Source of the DNA: CANKHA01 sp963731585 | GTDB taxonomy: Bacteria > Pseudomonadota > Alphaproteobacteria > Rhizobiales > Xanthobacteraceae | DNA length: 64,000 nt | Direction: 5' to 3' | Assembly: GCA_963731585.1 (NCBI GenBank) | Contig: CAVSWC010000013.1 | Location: 496,001-560,000 of the forward strand | Shown here: positions 63,239-64,000 of the stretch, piece after piece | Layout: every line of letters starts with the position of its first letter | Numbering within the stretch: position 1 is the first letter of the stretch | Notes under the pieces: generated by a model | The model's input: only the letters and a program-made list of their open reading frames with translations | The model's database searches: none | Told to the model about the DNA's origin: nothing | Position numbers and translations under genes: made by a program

Positions 63239-64000
63239 GTGAGCATTGGACTGATTGCGCTTCTTGATGACGTCGCAGCGATCGCAAAGGTGGCGGCAGC
63301 CTCTCTCGACGATGTGGCCAGCCAAGCCGCCAAGGCCGGGATCAAGGCAGCGGGTGTTGTGATCGACGACGCAGCGGTCACTCCGCGCTACGTGGTCGGT
63401 TTTTCCGCTCAACGGGAATTGCCGATCGTAGGCAAGATCGCCGCGGGTTCGCTTCGTAACAAGCTCATGATCCTGCTGCCGGCTGCGTTGCTACTCAGCT
63501 ATTTTCTTCCTTCGGCAGTCACTCCGCTTCTGATGCTAGGCGGAGCCTATCTCTGCTATGAGGGCGTCGAAAAAATCTACCAGCTCGTCGTACCGCACCA
63601 AGCGCAGTCGCACGAGGCTCGACTGGAAGCGGTGGCGTTGAACGCGCGAACGCTGGAGGAGGAGAAGATCGCAAGCGCGATCAAGACCGATTTCATCCTT
63701 TCAGCCGAGATCATGGCGATCACCTTGGCGGCTGTTCCGGAGAGCGGAATCGTGAGTCAGGCGGCGGTGCTGGCAGTTGTCGGGATCGGCATCACCGTGG
63801 CGGTATATGGCGTGGTCGCTCTCACGGTGAAGGCGGATGACGTCGGGGTGGCGCTTGCAAAAAACCCGAACAACTCAGCCATGGGCGGTCTCAGCCGGGG
63901 GCTCGGGCGCGCGCTCGTTCTCAGTATGCCAGTCTTTCTGATGTTTCTCAGCGCCGCGGGCACGGCAGCCATGATTTGGGTTGGCGGCGGCATCATCGTG
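63239..64000 (+). CDS. DUF808 (YedI-type) membrane protein, 3'-truncated
   Basis: Start of a DUF808 family protein, running off the window after 254 codons. The conserved N-terminus SIGLIALLDDVAAIAKVAAA and SLDDVASQAAKAGIKAAGVV is followed by TPRYVVGFSAQRELPIVGKI, then hydrophobic helices (MILLPAALLLSYFLPSAV; YLCYEGVEKI) and KTDFILSAEIMAITLAAV. These inner-membrane proteins have no known function. GTG at 63239 with an AAGAGAGA upstream is chosen; the ATG at 63211 is out of frame. Confidence 0.88.
   Translation, partial: MSIGLIALLDDVAAIAKVAAASLDDVASQAAKAGIKAAGVVIDDAAVTPRYVVGFSAQRELPIVGKIAAGSLRNKLMILLPAALLLSYFLPSAVTPLLMLGGAYLCYEGVEKIYQLVVPHQAQSHEARLEAVALNARTLEEEKIASAIKTDFILSAEIMAITLAAVPESGIVSQAAVLAVVGIGITVAVYGVVALTVKADDVGVALAKNPNNSAMGGLSRGLGRALVLSMPVFLMFLSAAGTAAMIWVGGGIIV

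Noticed and set aside
1..64000. tRNA, rRNA, CRISPR arrays, insertion sequences, prophage
   Set aside because: I scanned intergenic regions by eye for cloverleaf arms, repeated spacers, transposase motifs and integrases and saw none.

Overview
The window is a chromosomal segment of an alphaproteobacterium, most likely Hyphomicrobiales (Xanthobacteraceae/Nitrobacteraceae-like). The evidence is the complete hopanoid locus with hpnO and hpnN, a STAS-fused Mla permease, a CheZ-like phosphatase, a very long polar coiled-coil protein with CtrA-type boxes, a DUF3606 protein and a high GC content. No rRNA, tRNA, CRISPR array, prophage or insertion sequence was seen.

Layout. 1-4 kb: end of an RND efflux adaptor gene and its AcrB-type pump. 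4-7.4 kb: cytochrome c', CHRD protein, a membrane-anchored diheme cytochrome c, a DMT transporter and a lone Lrp-type ligand-binding domain. 7.5-10.4 kb: thiE-thiD and a threonine dehydratase, followed by a hairpin-rich repeat. 10.5-14.1 kb: CheZ-like phosphatase, MFS transporter, dipeptide epimerase. 14.3-17.8 kb: Mla-type lipid transport operon (permease, ATPase, MCE protein, lipoprotein). 17.8-22.9 kb: a ~1380-residue membrane-anchored coiled-coil protein, resembling the growth pole ring protein of Agrobacterium, divergent from an Hpt phosphotransfer protein, with CtrA-type TTAA boxes between them. 23-25.6 kb: ferredoxin, ferredoxin-NADP reductase, M20 peptidase. 25.7-31 kb: three transglutaminase-like proteins, a circularly permuted ATP-grasp and an alpha-E protein, the known but poorly understood amidoligase/transglutaminase neighbourhood. 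31-33 kb: ferritin-like protein, monooxygenase-fold protein, solute-binding-fold protein without export signal. 33-49 kb: hopanoid locus, with hpnO-dxs-ispH-hpnH-hpnN on the plus strand converging on hpnB-hpnC-hpnD-hpnE-shc-hpnG on the minus strand; two small secreted proteins sit between the arms. 49.4-51.7 kb: Bug-type binding protein, Asp/Glu racemase-fold enzyme, VOC protein. 51.7-55.3 kb: sulfur oxidation genes (monoheme cytochrome, FccB/SoxF-type flavoprotein, soxX, soxY, soxZ, soxA) with no soxB or soxCD. 55.4-58.1 kb: isoquinoline 1-oxidoreductase-type molybdenum enzyme. 58.3-64 kb: collagen-like lipoprotein, small stress-type proteins, a PAS-containing chemoreceptor and the start of a DUF808 membrane protein.

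The genes connect mainly through the envelope: precursor supply (dxs, ispH), hopanoid synthesis (hpnBCDE, shc, hpnGHO), hopanoid export (hpnN) and phospholipid transport (Mla).

A recurring technical feature is that about 17 genes are split by single-base frameshifts while both halves remain well conserved. One C-terminal collagen repeat and one soxA join are repaired by removing exactly one base. This looks like residual indel error in the assembly rather than mass gene decay, so I give these genes as one feature each and note where the frame changes.
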